DNA of 33,104 nt, taken from NCBI GenBank assembly GCA_002409405.1, contig DHNG01000028.1, positions 62,442-95,545 on the forward strand, read 5' to 3'. Shown piece by piece: positions 1-6,959 of the stretch (position 1 is its first letter; the number at the start of each line of letters is the position of its first letter). A program made the translations under genes and the position numbers. The notes under the pieces are model-generated. The model was not told the origin of the DNA and made no database searches. It was given only the letters and a program-made list of their open reading frames with translations. Origin of the DNA: Flavobacteriales bacterium UBA5422. Lineage in GTDB: Bacteria > Bacteroidota > Bacteroidia > Flavobacteriales_D > Crocinitomicaceae.

Positions 1-897
1 TGTGAAGCAAAAGCATTTCCAAGCGATCGGTATGCGCTTGAATCGCAGGTTCTGTTTCACCAGCTAAACATTGAACGGGATCTGATTGAAGTTGCTCCGA
101 GAGAAGGAGAGCACCTGATCAATGAGGAAGACATTCTGGCAAAAATAGAGGAACTGGGAGATGAACTTGCCCTGGTTATGATTGGTGGGGTAAATTACTA
201 TACCGGTCAGTTGTTTGATATGAAAAAAATCACAGAAGCAGGACACAAGGTTGGTGCTGTTGTTGGCTTTGATCTGGCACATGCTGCAGGAAATATTAAT
301 CTGAAATTACACGATTGGAATGTAGATTTCGCTGCCTGGTGTGGATACAAATACTTGAATTCTTCTCCGGGAGGCGTGTCGGGAATGTTTGTGCATCAAC
401 GACATGAATACAACCCCGAATTACCTCGATTTGCAGGTTGGTGGGGATACGATAAGGCAACCCGCTTTCTGATGGAGCCGGGATTTAATCCAATCCGCGG
501 AGCAGAAGGATGGCAGTTGAGTAATGCTCCTGTGCTGGGAATGGCTGCACATTTAGCATCGCTGGATATTTTTGATGAAGCAGGAATGGAGGCCATCGGA
601 AAGAAACGGGATGTATTAACTGCCTTTTTGGAATTTGTTATCCAAGATGTCTCTGAACGAAACAAAGACAAAGTTACATTTGAAATCATTACTCCGAAAG
701 AAATAGAAAAAAGAGGAGCACAACTTTCTATTTTGGTTCACGGACAAGGAAAAGCCTTGTTCGATAAGTTGTCAGCAGAAGGTGTTGTTGCAGACTGGAG
801 AGAGCCGAATGTTATTCGTATTGCACCTGCTCCGCTGTACAATTCATTCGAAGATTGTTACCGCTTTGGAGAATACCTTGAAAAGGCGATTCAGTAA
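1..897 (+). CDS. kynU: Kynureninase, 5'-truncated by window edge
   Basis: This PLP-dependent hydrolase cleaves kynurenine (or 3-hydroxykynurenine) to anthranilate (or 3-hydroxyanthranilate) plus alanine in tryptophan catabolism, in the cytoplasm. The frame is open from base 1, so the N-terminus lies outside the window; 298 residues of a roughly 420-residue family are visible. Seen in the sequence: the PLP-site segment GYKYLNSSPGG, whose lysine (residue 117 of the visible part, bases 349-351) should form the Schiff base; an upstream FDLAHAAGN segment carrying the cofactor-binding aspartate; and WWGYDKATRF, typical of kynureninases. The C-terminal small domain is complete and the gene ends in TAA. 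It converges on the next gene with only 6 bp between the stops and no visible terminator. The assignment is secure. What lies upstream cannot be seen. Confidence 0.93.
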   Translation, partial: CEAKAFPSDRYALESQVLFHQLNIERDLIEVAPREGEHLINEEDILAKIEELGDELALVMIGGVNYYTGQLFDMKKITEAGHKVGAVVGFDLAHAAGNINLKLHDWNVDFAAWCGYKYLNSSPGGVSGMFVHQRHEYNPELPRFAGWWGYDKATRFLMEPGFNPIRGAEGWQLSNAPVLGMAAHLASLDIFDEAGMEAIGKKRDVLTAFLEFVIQDVSERNKDKVTFEIITPKEIEKRGAQLSILVHGQGKALFDKLSAEGVVADWREPNVIRIAPAPLYNSFEDCYRFGEYLEKAIQ

Positions 898-903
898 AAC
901 AAT

Positions 904-1161
904 CTACTTTTTGAAAAAGTTAAAGATTGTTCGTACAGCGATCGGAACGAGGGTGCGAACAGCAACTTTCCCCAACGAAGGTTGATCATGTTTAGATATT
1001 CCTAAAAACCCTTCTGCCAGGTTCGGAAGGGTTATATCTTCTTTTAATTCTTCGATGCTCTTTACAACCTTGTGATAATGCAATTTGCGCTCGAGGTTTA
1101 AAATTTCGAGGTCACGGTTGATTTCATCGTATGAAGAATATATTTTTTTTCGCATTTTCAT
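904..1161 (-). CDS. Small DUF6327-like protein of the YtxH/holin operon
   Basis: This is an 85-residue basic protein. Its N-terminal half has the pattern YSSYDEINRDLEILNLERKL, followed by a helix and a moderately hydrophobic C-terminus (VAVRTLVPIAVRTIFNFFKK). It matches my memory of the small DUF6327-type proteins that sit third in flavobacterial operons after a YtxH protein and a holin-like membrane protein; no function is established. The ATG follows the stop of the upstream gene after 2 bp, so the two are translationally coupled. An alternative ATG lies two codons downstream (MRKKIY). The C-terminus has no clear membrane span but could be a peripheral amphipathic helix. The family name is from recall; the operon position is seen. 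Confidence 0.65.
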   Translation of the reverse strand: MKMRKKIYSSYDEINRDLEILNLERKLHYHKVVKSIEELKEDITLPNLAEGFLGISKHDQPSLGKVAVRTLVPIAVRTIFNFFKK

Positions 1162-1163
1162 GG

Positions 1164-1514
1164 TCAGTCATTAAAAAAGATTTCGGAGAATTTCCGGAGA
1201 ATTTTACCTTCTACAATCTGGGGTTTGATCAACGAAACCAAAATGGTGAGAAGTAGGTAAAGACCAGCTACGATTAAAAAACCGTAGACATAATTATCCA
1301 TTGCTCTGCCAATTACGATTGCCAATGCCAACGAAGCGAAAAGAACAAACAGCGTAGCAAATAAAACGATGAGAAAAAACTTTAAGATCATCGTTGTAGA
1401 TTGCATCGCTACTTTAAATCCCCATAATTTGTAATAAGCAATATTACTGTTGATCAGTTCCTTGGATTCTTCCTGGATCTTCTCCAGATCTTCTTTTATG
1501 TCCTCAAACGCCAT
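1164..1514 (-). CDS. Holin-like (phage_holin_3_6-type) membrane protein
   Basis: This 116-residue protein has an amphipathic N-terminal helix (residues 1-35, many Glu and Lys) and two transmembrane segments at about 40-66 and 75-96. Between them is a short loop containing GRAMDNYVYG, and a basic C-terminal tail follows. This layout fits the putative holin superfamily III proteins that are common in Bacteroidota chromosomes and are not prophage genes. They are often called competence or holin-like proteins and have no proven lytic role. It is the second gene of a minus-strand operon, 7 bp after the YtxH gene and 2 bp before the DUF6327-like gene. I infer an inner-membrane stress or envelope-maintenance role only from the partner genes. 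Confidence 0.7.
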   Translation of the reverse strand: MAFEDIKEDLEKIQEESKELINSNIAYYKLWGFKVAMQSTTMILKFFLIVLFATLFVLFASLALAIVIGRAMDNYVYGFLIVAGLYLLLTILVSLIKPQIVEGKILRKFSEIFFND

Positions 1515-1521
1515 GGTACAA

Positions 1522-1845
1522 TTACTTTTTGCTGACTTCTTTTTTTAATGCAGCCAATTTTGCTTCTAAAATCTCAATGATGTCTTCGGTTTTCTCTTTT
1601 CCATCCTCTACCAGTTGGTTGAGTGATTGATCGAACGAATGTTCAACTGCTGAAATTTTCCCTTTTAATGCGTCCACCAACTCATCCAATTTGTCTGATA
1701 AATTGTCCTTGCTGTCGTTGAACTTTTGTTTAATCTTTTTTCGTGTTTCCGTTCCTTTGTCAGGTGCGAACAACAATCCTAATCCTGCTCCCACTGCGGC
1801 CCCTGCCAACAGTGCTATTACTGTATTTGATGCATTACTTGCCAT
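1522..1845 (-). CDS. YtxH domain-containing protein
   Basis: This 107-residue protein has a glycine/alanine-rich membrane-inserting segment near the N-terminus (VIALLAGAAVGAGLGLLFAP, residues 9-28), then DKGTETRKKIKQK and a long charged helix with coiled-coil character to the end. This is the standard YtxH (PF12732) layout; Bacillus relatives belong to the general stress response. It is the first gene of the three-gene operon. Upstream lies a perfect 6-bp inverted repeat (1873-1888) that overlaps a weak -7-type box, so stress-type regulation by a repressor or activator is plausible but is inference. The start ATG at 1845 is the only good one. Confidence in the family is high; the function is unknown. 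Confidence 0.85.
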   Translation of the reverse strand: MASNASNTVIALLAGAAVGAGLGLLFAPDKGTETRKKIKQKFNDSKDNLSDKLDELVDALKGKISAVEHSFDQSLNQLVEDGKEKTEDIIEILEAKLAALKKEVSKK

Positions 1846-1872
1846 GTTCAGTTGTTTTAAAAGTTTCTACTA

Positions 1873-1888
1873 TTCCTAAATGTAGGAA
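1873..1888 (-). promoter_or_regulatory. Operator-like palindrome over candidate -7 box of the YtxH operon
   Basis: TTCCTA and TAGGAA form a perfect inverted repeat with a 4-nt spacer. Read on the minus strand, its centre contains TACATTTA, one mismatch from the Bacteroidota -7 consensus TAnnTTTG. It lies 28 bp before the YtxH start codon. No -33 TTTG is seen at the right spacing, so the promoter call is weak. The symmetry is directly visible. Confidence 0.35.
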
Positions 1889-2018
1889 ATAATCGTTTAA
1901 AAAACATGTTTGACCAGACTAAAATACGTAATTTTCATATAAATTAACATTCTGTAAATCAGAAAATGTTTTTTATTTGTGTAAAATTGAAGTGTGCTGT
2001 TTTACAATTAAATGATGA

Positions 2019-3197
2019 ATGCTATATATGGAAAAGTTAACACTCCCCAATGTCTATAAAGTAAGTGCTGCTTTTTTTATCGCAGCATGTATCCTGTTGG
2101 TTACGTATCTTGCCAGCGACATTTTTGCCCCGTTGATCATGGCTTTGCTCATCGCAATTTTACTCCGGCCGATTGTACGATTCCTTTCCGATAAACTGAA
2201 ATTCCCTTCCATTCTGGCTGTTTCTGTAACGGTTGTACTGGCTTTCCTTGTGTTGATCGGATTGTTGAGTTTCCTGGCATATCAGCTAACGACTTTTATG
2301 GACGATTTGCCCCGGATCAAAGAGCACCTGACCCAACATTATCATTCACTTCAACAGTGGATCGAAGCTCAGTTCGGAATTTCTGACTGGGAGCAAAATC
2401 AATACGTGGAACAATCCGTTTCCGGTGCAGATTTCTTTTCACTGTCGTCCATTAGTTCATTGACCAATAGTTTGATGTATATGATCCTGATCCCGATTTA
2501 TACGTTCCTGATTTTAATCTACCGTTCATTGTTGTTGAACTTTATCATCAAACTGGTTCCCGGGAAGAATGTGATGAACATCGAAGCAATTCTTACCAAC
2601 CTGAAAGCAGTGGTTCGAAGCTACATTGCGGGCTTGTTAATCCAGGTTGCCTGTATTTCCATTATGACAGGAACCGGGTATTTTTTCATCGGAATGAAAT
2701 ACTTTATTTTCCTGGGAATTTTAACCGGTTTGTTGAACCTGATCCCGTACATCGGGATCATCATTGCAGGTGTGATCAGCTGTCTGATTGCATTGACAAC
2801 TTCAGAAGAATTATCCATTGTTTTTTGGGTGATCGGGGTAAACATTGTGGTGCAGTTCATTGATAATAATTTTCTGGTACCAAAAATTGTCGGTTCAAAA
2901 GTATCCATCAACGCGCTTGCGTCTATGATTGGTGTGATTGTCGGAGGTACAATTGCCGGAATTCCCGGAATGTTCCTTGCGATTCCTGTCCTGGCGATGT
3001 TAAAAGTAATCTTTGAAGCAACAAAAGGATTGGAGCCTTATGGTTACCTGATCGGAGATGAAATGCCGCATACATTCAACTGGACAAAAATCCGGCTGAT
3101 CTATACCCGGCAAATGCGACAGACGGAAGAGAAGAAAAAAGATCCGCAGGAAAAGAAGTCCGAAGAAGGAGGTACTTCCCCTGATCAGAATAACTAA
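2019..3197 (+). CDS. AI-2E family transporter (PerM/TqsA-like permease)
   Basis: This 392-residue inner-membrane protein belongs to the AI-2E/PF01594 family. It has a hydrophobic N-terminal cluster (about residues 14-47), a hairpin at about 63-90, a soluble insert at about 90-150 (EHLTQHYHSLQQWIEAQFG...), and a C-terminal bundle from about 155 to 340. The family hallmark GLLNLIPYIGIIIAG lies in the C-terminal part, followed by the usual PKIVGSKVSINALASMIGVIVGGTIAGIPGM region (here written as the family would show it, residues about 288-318). Family members export or exchange small solutes, and many are misnamed as AI-2 exporters. The last 35 residues are a charged cytoplasmic tail. An ATG three codons downstream (2028, MEKLTLPN) is an equally good start. 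The gene ends 83 bp before ftsK and is probably transcribed separately, because ftsK has its own -7-like box. Confidence 0.85.
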   Translation: MLYMEKLTLPNVYKVSAAFFIAACILLVTYLASDIFAPLIMALLIAILLRPIVRFLSDKLKFPSILAVSVTVVLAFLVLIGLLSFLAYQLTTFMDDLPRIKEHLTQHYHSLQQWIEAQFGISDWEQNQYVEQSVSGADFFSLSSISSLTNSLMYMILIPIYTFLILIYRSLLLNFIIKLVPGKNVMNIEAILTNLKAVVRSYIAGLLIQVACISIMTGTGYFFIGMKYFIFLGILTGLLNLIPYIGIIIAGVISCLIALTTSEELSIVFWVIGVNIVVQFIDNNFLVPKIVGSKVSINALASMIGVIVGGTIAGIPGMFLAIPVLAMLKVIFEATKGLEPYGYLIGDEMPHTFNWTKIRLIYTRQMRQTEEKKKDPQEKKSEEGGTSPDQNN

Positions 3198-3253
3198 CAG
3201 GCAACTGTGCAAATGTCAGGTAACAACCCCATCATTTGAGCGAAAGTTCTGGT

Positions 3254-3261
3254 TATTTTCG
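3254..3261 (+). promoter_or_regulatory. Candidate -7 box for ftsK
   Basis: TATTTTCG matches TAnnTTTG with one change (T to C) and is followed by TAG. It resembles the boxes before rimK (TACTTTCGTAG) and terC (TAATTTCGTAC). It lies 19 bp before the ATG at 3281, so a transcript from here would exclude the upstream TTG at 3236. A TTTG lies upstream at 3235-3238, but its 15-bp spacing is too short. Confidence 0.42.
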
Positions 3262-3280
3262 TAGAATAGTTTCCCATCAA

Positions 3281-5794
3281 ATGTCAGAAGAAAACGAGAT
3301 TACAAAAAAACAGGACGAAAGTAAAGGCAAGCAGAAAAATGAAAAAGCTGCTAAAGCAAAGCAGAACCCAAAGGTTTCTACTGCTAAGATTGCTGGCAGA
3401 ATCAATAAGAAAAAAGTGAAATCCACAGTGGGGGTTGTGCTGATTTTGTTGTCGTTTTACCTGTTTCTTGCTTTTTTTTCATACCTGTTTAACTGGCAGG
3501 CAGATCAGGATCGGGTGATGAATAAAAGCCTGGTTGAATTCCTGTTTGAAGCCAGTGATGAACCTGTCGCCAACTGGTTGGGGAAGTTTGGAGCATGGGC
3601 TTCCCATCTATTTATGTACCGTTGGTTCGGAATTTCCTCCTTTGGGTTCTGCCTGCTGTTTCTGATTTCAGGATTTAAAATTGCGTTAAATATTCGTCTG
3701 ATGCCCATTCTGAAAACCTATGGAATTACCCTGGTTTTTATTGTCTGGAGTTCTATTTTTCTTGGCTTTTTTGCTAATTCTACCAATTACCTCGGAGGTG
3801 CATTCGGATACCAACTAAATCAATGGTTGTCACTAACGTTGGGAGGATTCGGAAGTTTTATTCTGATCCTTGTGCTGTTTTATTTATCGGTTATTGCCGT
3901 TTTGAATCCTGATTTTGCAAAATTGCGTTCCCTCTTCGGAAGTAAACACGAAGCGGTTGATGCAGATATTGATCAAGAGAATGAACCGACAGGAAATCCA
4001 CTGGACATTAATATTCTCAATCCGATTAAAGACGAACAGATTAAACAAGATCAAAAGTCGGAAGCTGTTCATTTTAATGAGGAGGAACCGGAAGATGAGG
4101 AAGCGACGGAAGAGGAAATGCCGTTTATGGTCAATACCCCTGAACCGGAAGATGATTTTGAGATTACAATTCCGGTAGATGCAGAAGCTGAGTTTGGTGA
4201 TGATTCCGATTTTTCAGTGGCAGTGGCAAAAGAAGAAGAACCTGTTAACGAAGATGATTTGGATAAACTTCGTCAGGAATTCGGAGAATATGACCCGACA
4301 CTGGATTTAGCAAGTTACATGCTTCCTCCGATTGAATTGTTAAATGACTACGGAGGAAAAGGAATATCTGTCAACAAGAACGAACTGGAAGAGAACAAGA
4401 ATAAAATTGTTGAAACGCTTGCCCATTATAAAATTGAGATTGCAAAAATTAAGGCAACAGTCGGACCGACGGTTACATTGTATGAAATCGTACCGGCTCC
4501 GGGGGTGCGAATCTCAAAAATCAAAAACCTGGAAGATGACATCGCACTGAGTTTATCGGCACTCGGAATCCGAATCATTGCTCCGATTCCCGGGAAGGGG
4601 ACGATTGGTATCGAAGTACCGAACAGCAGCCCGGATATGGTCAGTATGCGCGCATTGATTGCTTCTGAAAAATTTCAGAATTCGGACGCGGAATTGCCGG
4701 TTGTGATTGGGAAAACCATCACAAATGAGACGTATACGTTCGACCTGACAAAAATGCCGCACTTACTCGTTGCAGGTGCTACGGGACAAGGTAAATCGGT
4801 TGGTTTGAATGCCATTCTGGTATCGTTGCTGTATAAAAAACACCCGGCACAGGTGAAATTCGTATTGGTGGATCCGAAAAAGGTGGAATTGACACTGTAC
4901 AACAAAATTGAACGCCACTTTTTGGCAAAACTTCCGGGTGAAGGTGATGCCATTATTACCGATACTTCGAAAGTAGTAAACACATTAAATTCGTTGTGTA
5001 TTGAGATGGATGAACGGTATGAATTGCTGAAGGAAGCGCAATGCCGGACCATTAAAGAATACAACGTAAAATTCATTCAACGCAGACTGAATCCGGAGAA
5101 AGGTCACCGGTACTTACCATACATTGTTGTGCTAATTGACGAGTTTGCCGATTTGATAATGACGGCAGGTAAGGAGGTAGAACATCCGATTGCCCGGATT
5201 GCTCAGTTGGCCCGTGCGATTGGAATTCACCTGATTGTTGCTACGCAGCGCCCGTCGGTAAATGTCATCACAGGTATGATCAAAGCAAACTTCCCGGCGC
5301 GGATTGCCTTCCGTGTATTGTCCAAGATTGATTCGCGGACGATTTTGGATGCATCGGGAGCAGATCAGTTAATCGGACGGGGAGATATGTTGGTATCTAC
5401 AGGCTCTGATCTGGTGCGTTTACAGTGTGGATTTGTTGACACACCTGAAGTGGAAAAAATCTGTCAGTTTATTGGCGATCAACGCGCGTATCCGGAAGCG
5501 ATGATACTTCCTGAATATGTCGGAGAAGGAAGCGAAGGTGGTGGAGATTTCGATTCGGAAGAATTGGATGCTATGTTTGCAGAAGCAGCGCGCATTGTTG
5601 TCATCAATCAACAAGGTTCTGCAAGTTTGCTGCAACGAAAACTGAAACTGGGATACAACAGAGCCGGACGTTTGGTTGATCAGTTGGAAGGAATGGGAAT
5701 CATTGGACCATTCCAGGGAAGTAAAGCGAGAGAAGTATTGTACAGTGATCCTGTTGCATTGGAAGAATACCTGAGAAGTAAAGGACTGTCCTAA
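3281..5794 (+). CDS. ftsK: DNA translocase FtsK
   Basis: This septal ATP-driven DNA pump clears chromosome termini and activates XerCD dif recombination. From the ATG at 3281 it is 837 residues: a basic N-terminus (1-48), membrane segments beginning at about 49-70 and running to about 205, an acidic linker at about 220-340 rich in Glu and Asp, the alpha domain, and then the RecA-like motor. Walker A GATGQGKS is at about 498-505, Walker B VVLIDEFADL at about 617-626, and the gamma winged-helix DNA-reading domain covers the last 75 residues (ARIVVINQQGSASLLQRKL region). A TTG-initiated extension to 3236 is possible, but it lies upstream of the candidate -7 box and adds low-complexity sequence, so I prefer the ATG. 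The gene is followed after 9 bp by an SBF-like transporter. Confidence 0.95.
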   Translation: MSEENEITKKQDESKGKQKNEKAAKAKQNPKVSTAKIAGRINKKKVKSTVGVVLILLSFYLFLAFFSYLFNWQADQDRVMNKSLVEFLFEASDEPVANWLGKFGAWASHLFMYRWFGISSFGFCLLFLISGFKIALNIRLMPILKTYGITLVFIVWSSIFLGFFANSTNYLGGAFGYQLNQWLSLTLGGFGSFILILVLFYLSVIAVLNPDFAKLRSLFGSKHEAVDADIDQENEPTGNPLDINILNPIKDEQIKQDQKSEAVHFNEEEPEDEEATEEEMPFMVNTPEPEDDFEITIPVDAEAEFGDDSDFSVAVAKEEEPVNEDDLDKLRQEFGEYDPTLDLASYMLPPIELLNDYGGKGISVNKNELEENKNKIVETLAHYKIEIAKIKATVGPTVTLYEIVPAPGVRISKIKNLEDDIALSLSALGIRIIAPIPGKGTIGIEVPNSSPDMVSMRALIASEKFQNSDAELPVVIGKTITNETYTFDLTKMPHLLVAGATGQGKSVGLNAILVSLLYKKHPAQVKFVLVDPKKVELTLYNKIERHFLAKLPGEGDAIITDTSKVVNTLNSLCIEMDERYELLKEAQCRTIKEYNVKFIQRRLNPEKGHRYLPYIVVLIDEFADLIMTAGKEVEHPIARIAQLARAIGIHLIVATQRPSVNVITGMIKANFPARIAFRVLSKIDSRTILDASGADQLIGRGDMLVSTGSDLVRLQCGFVDTPEVEKICQFIGDQRAYPEAMILPEYVGEGSEGGGDFDSEELDAMFAEAARIVVINQQGSASLLQRKLKLGYNRAGRLVDQLEGMGIIGPFQGSKAREVLYSDPVALEEYLRSKGLS

Positions 5795-5803
5795 AACGGC
5801 TAA

Positions 5804-6763
5804 ATGAAACACCTTAAAATTGACACCTTTGTTCTTGCTATTATTGCAACTGTTGCATTTGCTTATTTTGTTCCGCAACTCGAGCATCAACTTCCGCTCG
5901 ATCTGATTGGCAGTATTGGAGTTTCATTGATCTTTTTCTTTTACGGATTAAAACTCAGCCCCGAGAAGATCAAATCAGGGTTGAAAAACTGGAAATTGCA
6001 TGTGTTGGTACAATTGTCAACGTTTTTATTATTTCCATTAGCAGTATTGCTGTTCTACCCGGTTGCGCAAACAGAAGAGGCGCAACAACTATGGCTGTCG
6101 TTCTTGTTTTTAGCAGCCTTGCCGTCGACCGTTTCTTCATCCGTTGTGATGGTTTCGATGGCAAAAGGTAACATTCCTGCGGCAATTTTTAATGCAAGTA
6201 TTTCCGGACTGATCGGGATTGCCGTTACGCCCCTGTGGATGGGGTTGTTTTTACAAAATGAAGCTGTCGATTTCTCATTGGGACACATCTATTTGAAACT
6301 CATTACTGAAATATTGATTCCGATTTGCCTGGGATTCTTGTTGCAGCGTTTTTTGGGAAAGTATGCACAACGATACAGCCGTCAGCTTGTTGTTTTTGAT
6401 CGGTTTGTGATTTTGTTGATTATCTACAAAAGCTTTGCAGAATCATTCGAGGAAGGCATCTTCCTGGCCGTTTCACTCACAGATTTGTTATTGATTCTGG
6501 TAGCCATACTCGTGCTGTTTTTCTTGATTTACAACTTGATCGGGTGGATTTCCGGTAAGATGGGATTCAACTATGAAGACCGGGTTACAGCGCAATTCTG
6601 TGGCACAAAAAAATCGGTCGTCCACGGAGCTGTTTTTGCTAAAATATTGTTTCCGGCTGCCTTTCCGATTGGTATTGTCTTACTCCCGTTGATGCTGTTT
6701 CACGCTATTCAGATTTTCATCATCAGTATTATTGCTTCACGCCTGGGTAGGGAAATTCGGTAG
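5804..6763 (+). CDS. SBF-like (bile acid:sodium symporter family) transporter
   Basis: This 319-residue polytopic inner-membrane protein resembles the SBF-like group (PF13593; YfeH/solute carrier 10-like). The visible pattern is about nine to ten hydrophobic segments, GLKLSPEKIKSGLKNWKLH after the second span, the LPSTVSSSVVMVSMAKGN segment that corresponds to a conserved crossover region, and CGTKKSVVHGAVFA near the C-terminus. Family members are thought to couple sodium entry to uptake of an organic anion, but the substrate of this one is not known. The ATG lies 9 bp after the ftsK stop with no terminator between, so co-transcription with ftsK is likely. In many Bacteroidota, as I recall, ftsK is followed by a lipoprotein carrier gene instead, so this neighbourhood seems less usual. 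Confidence 0.82.
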   Translation: MKHLKIDTFVLAIIATVAFAYFVPQLEHQLPLDLIGSIGVSLIFFFYGLKLSPEKIKSGLKNWKLHVLVQLSTFLLFPLAVLLFYPVAQTEEAQQLWLSFLFLAALPSTVSSSVVMVSMAKGNIPAAIFNASISGLIGIAVTPLWMGLFLQNEAVDFSLGHIYLKLITEILIPICLGFLLQRFLGKYAQRYSRQLVVFDRFVILLIIYKSFAESFEEGIFLAVSLTDLLLILVAILVLFFLIYNLIGWISGKMGFNYEDRVTAQFCGTKKSVVHGAVFAKILFPAAFPIGIVLLPLMLFHAIQIFIISIIASRLGREIR

Positions 6764-6768
6764 GATTT

Positions 6769-6882
6769 TTAGAATTATGAATTATAAATGTTGAATTCTG
6801 AATGTTCAATTATCAAATGTGGAGATGTGAATTACGGGTATGACCAAAATTGATAATTACCCCATTGATAACTGATAATTGA
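6769..6882. repeat. AT-rich intergenic repeat, copy 1
   Basis: This AT-rich intergenic element has internal inverted symmetry. It shares with copy 2 (9657-9766) the 11-mers GAATTATGAAT (6772-6782) and AATGTTGAATT (6787-6797). Two further 11-mers are shared in inverted orientation: ATTATCAAATG (6809-6819) and AATTGATAATT (6848-6858). The rest of the gap to 6959 is pyrimidine-rich, with CACTTTCAACT-like direct repeats at about 6900-6950. Confidence 0.6.
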
Positions 6883-6959
6883 AAAAACTCCTCACTATTC
6901 ACTTTCAACTATTAATTTTTCACTCCCCACTTCTCACTTTCAACTTTCCACTAACTAAC

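Noticed and set aside
1164..1514. Prophage remnant suggested by the holin-like protein
   Set aside because: No other phage gene, integrase or attachment site is present, and this family is a normal chromosomal operon member in Bacteroidota.
5420..5890. 156-codon open frame on the minus strand opposite the ftsK 3' end
   Set aside because: It is antisense to the conserved FtsK motor and gamma domain and has no motif or start context.
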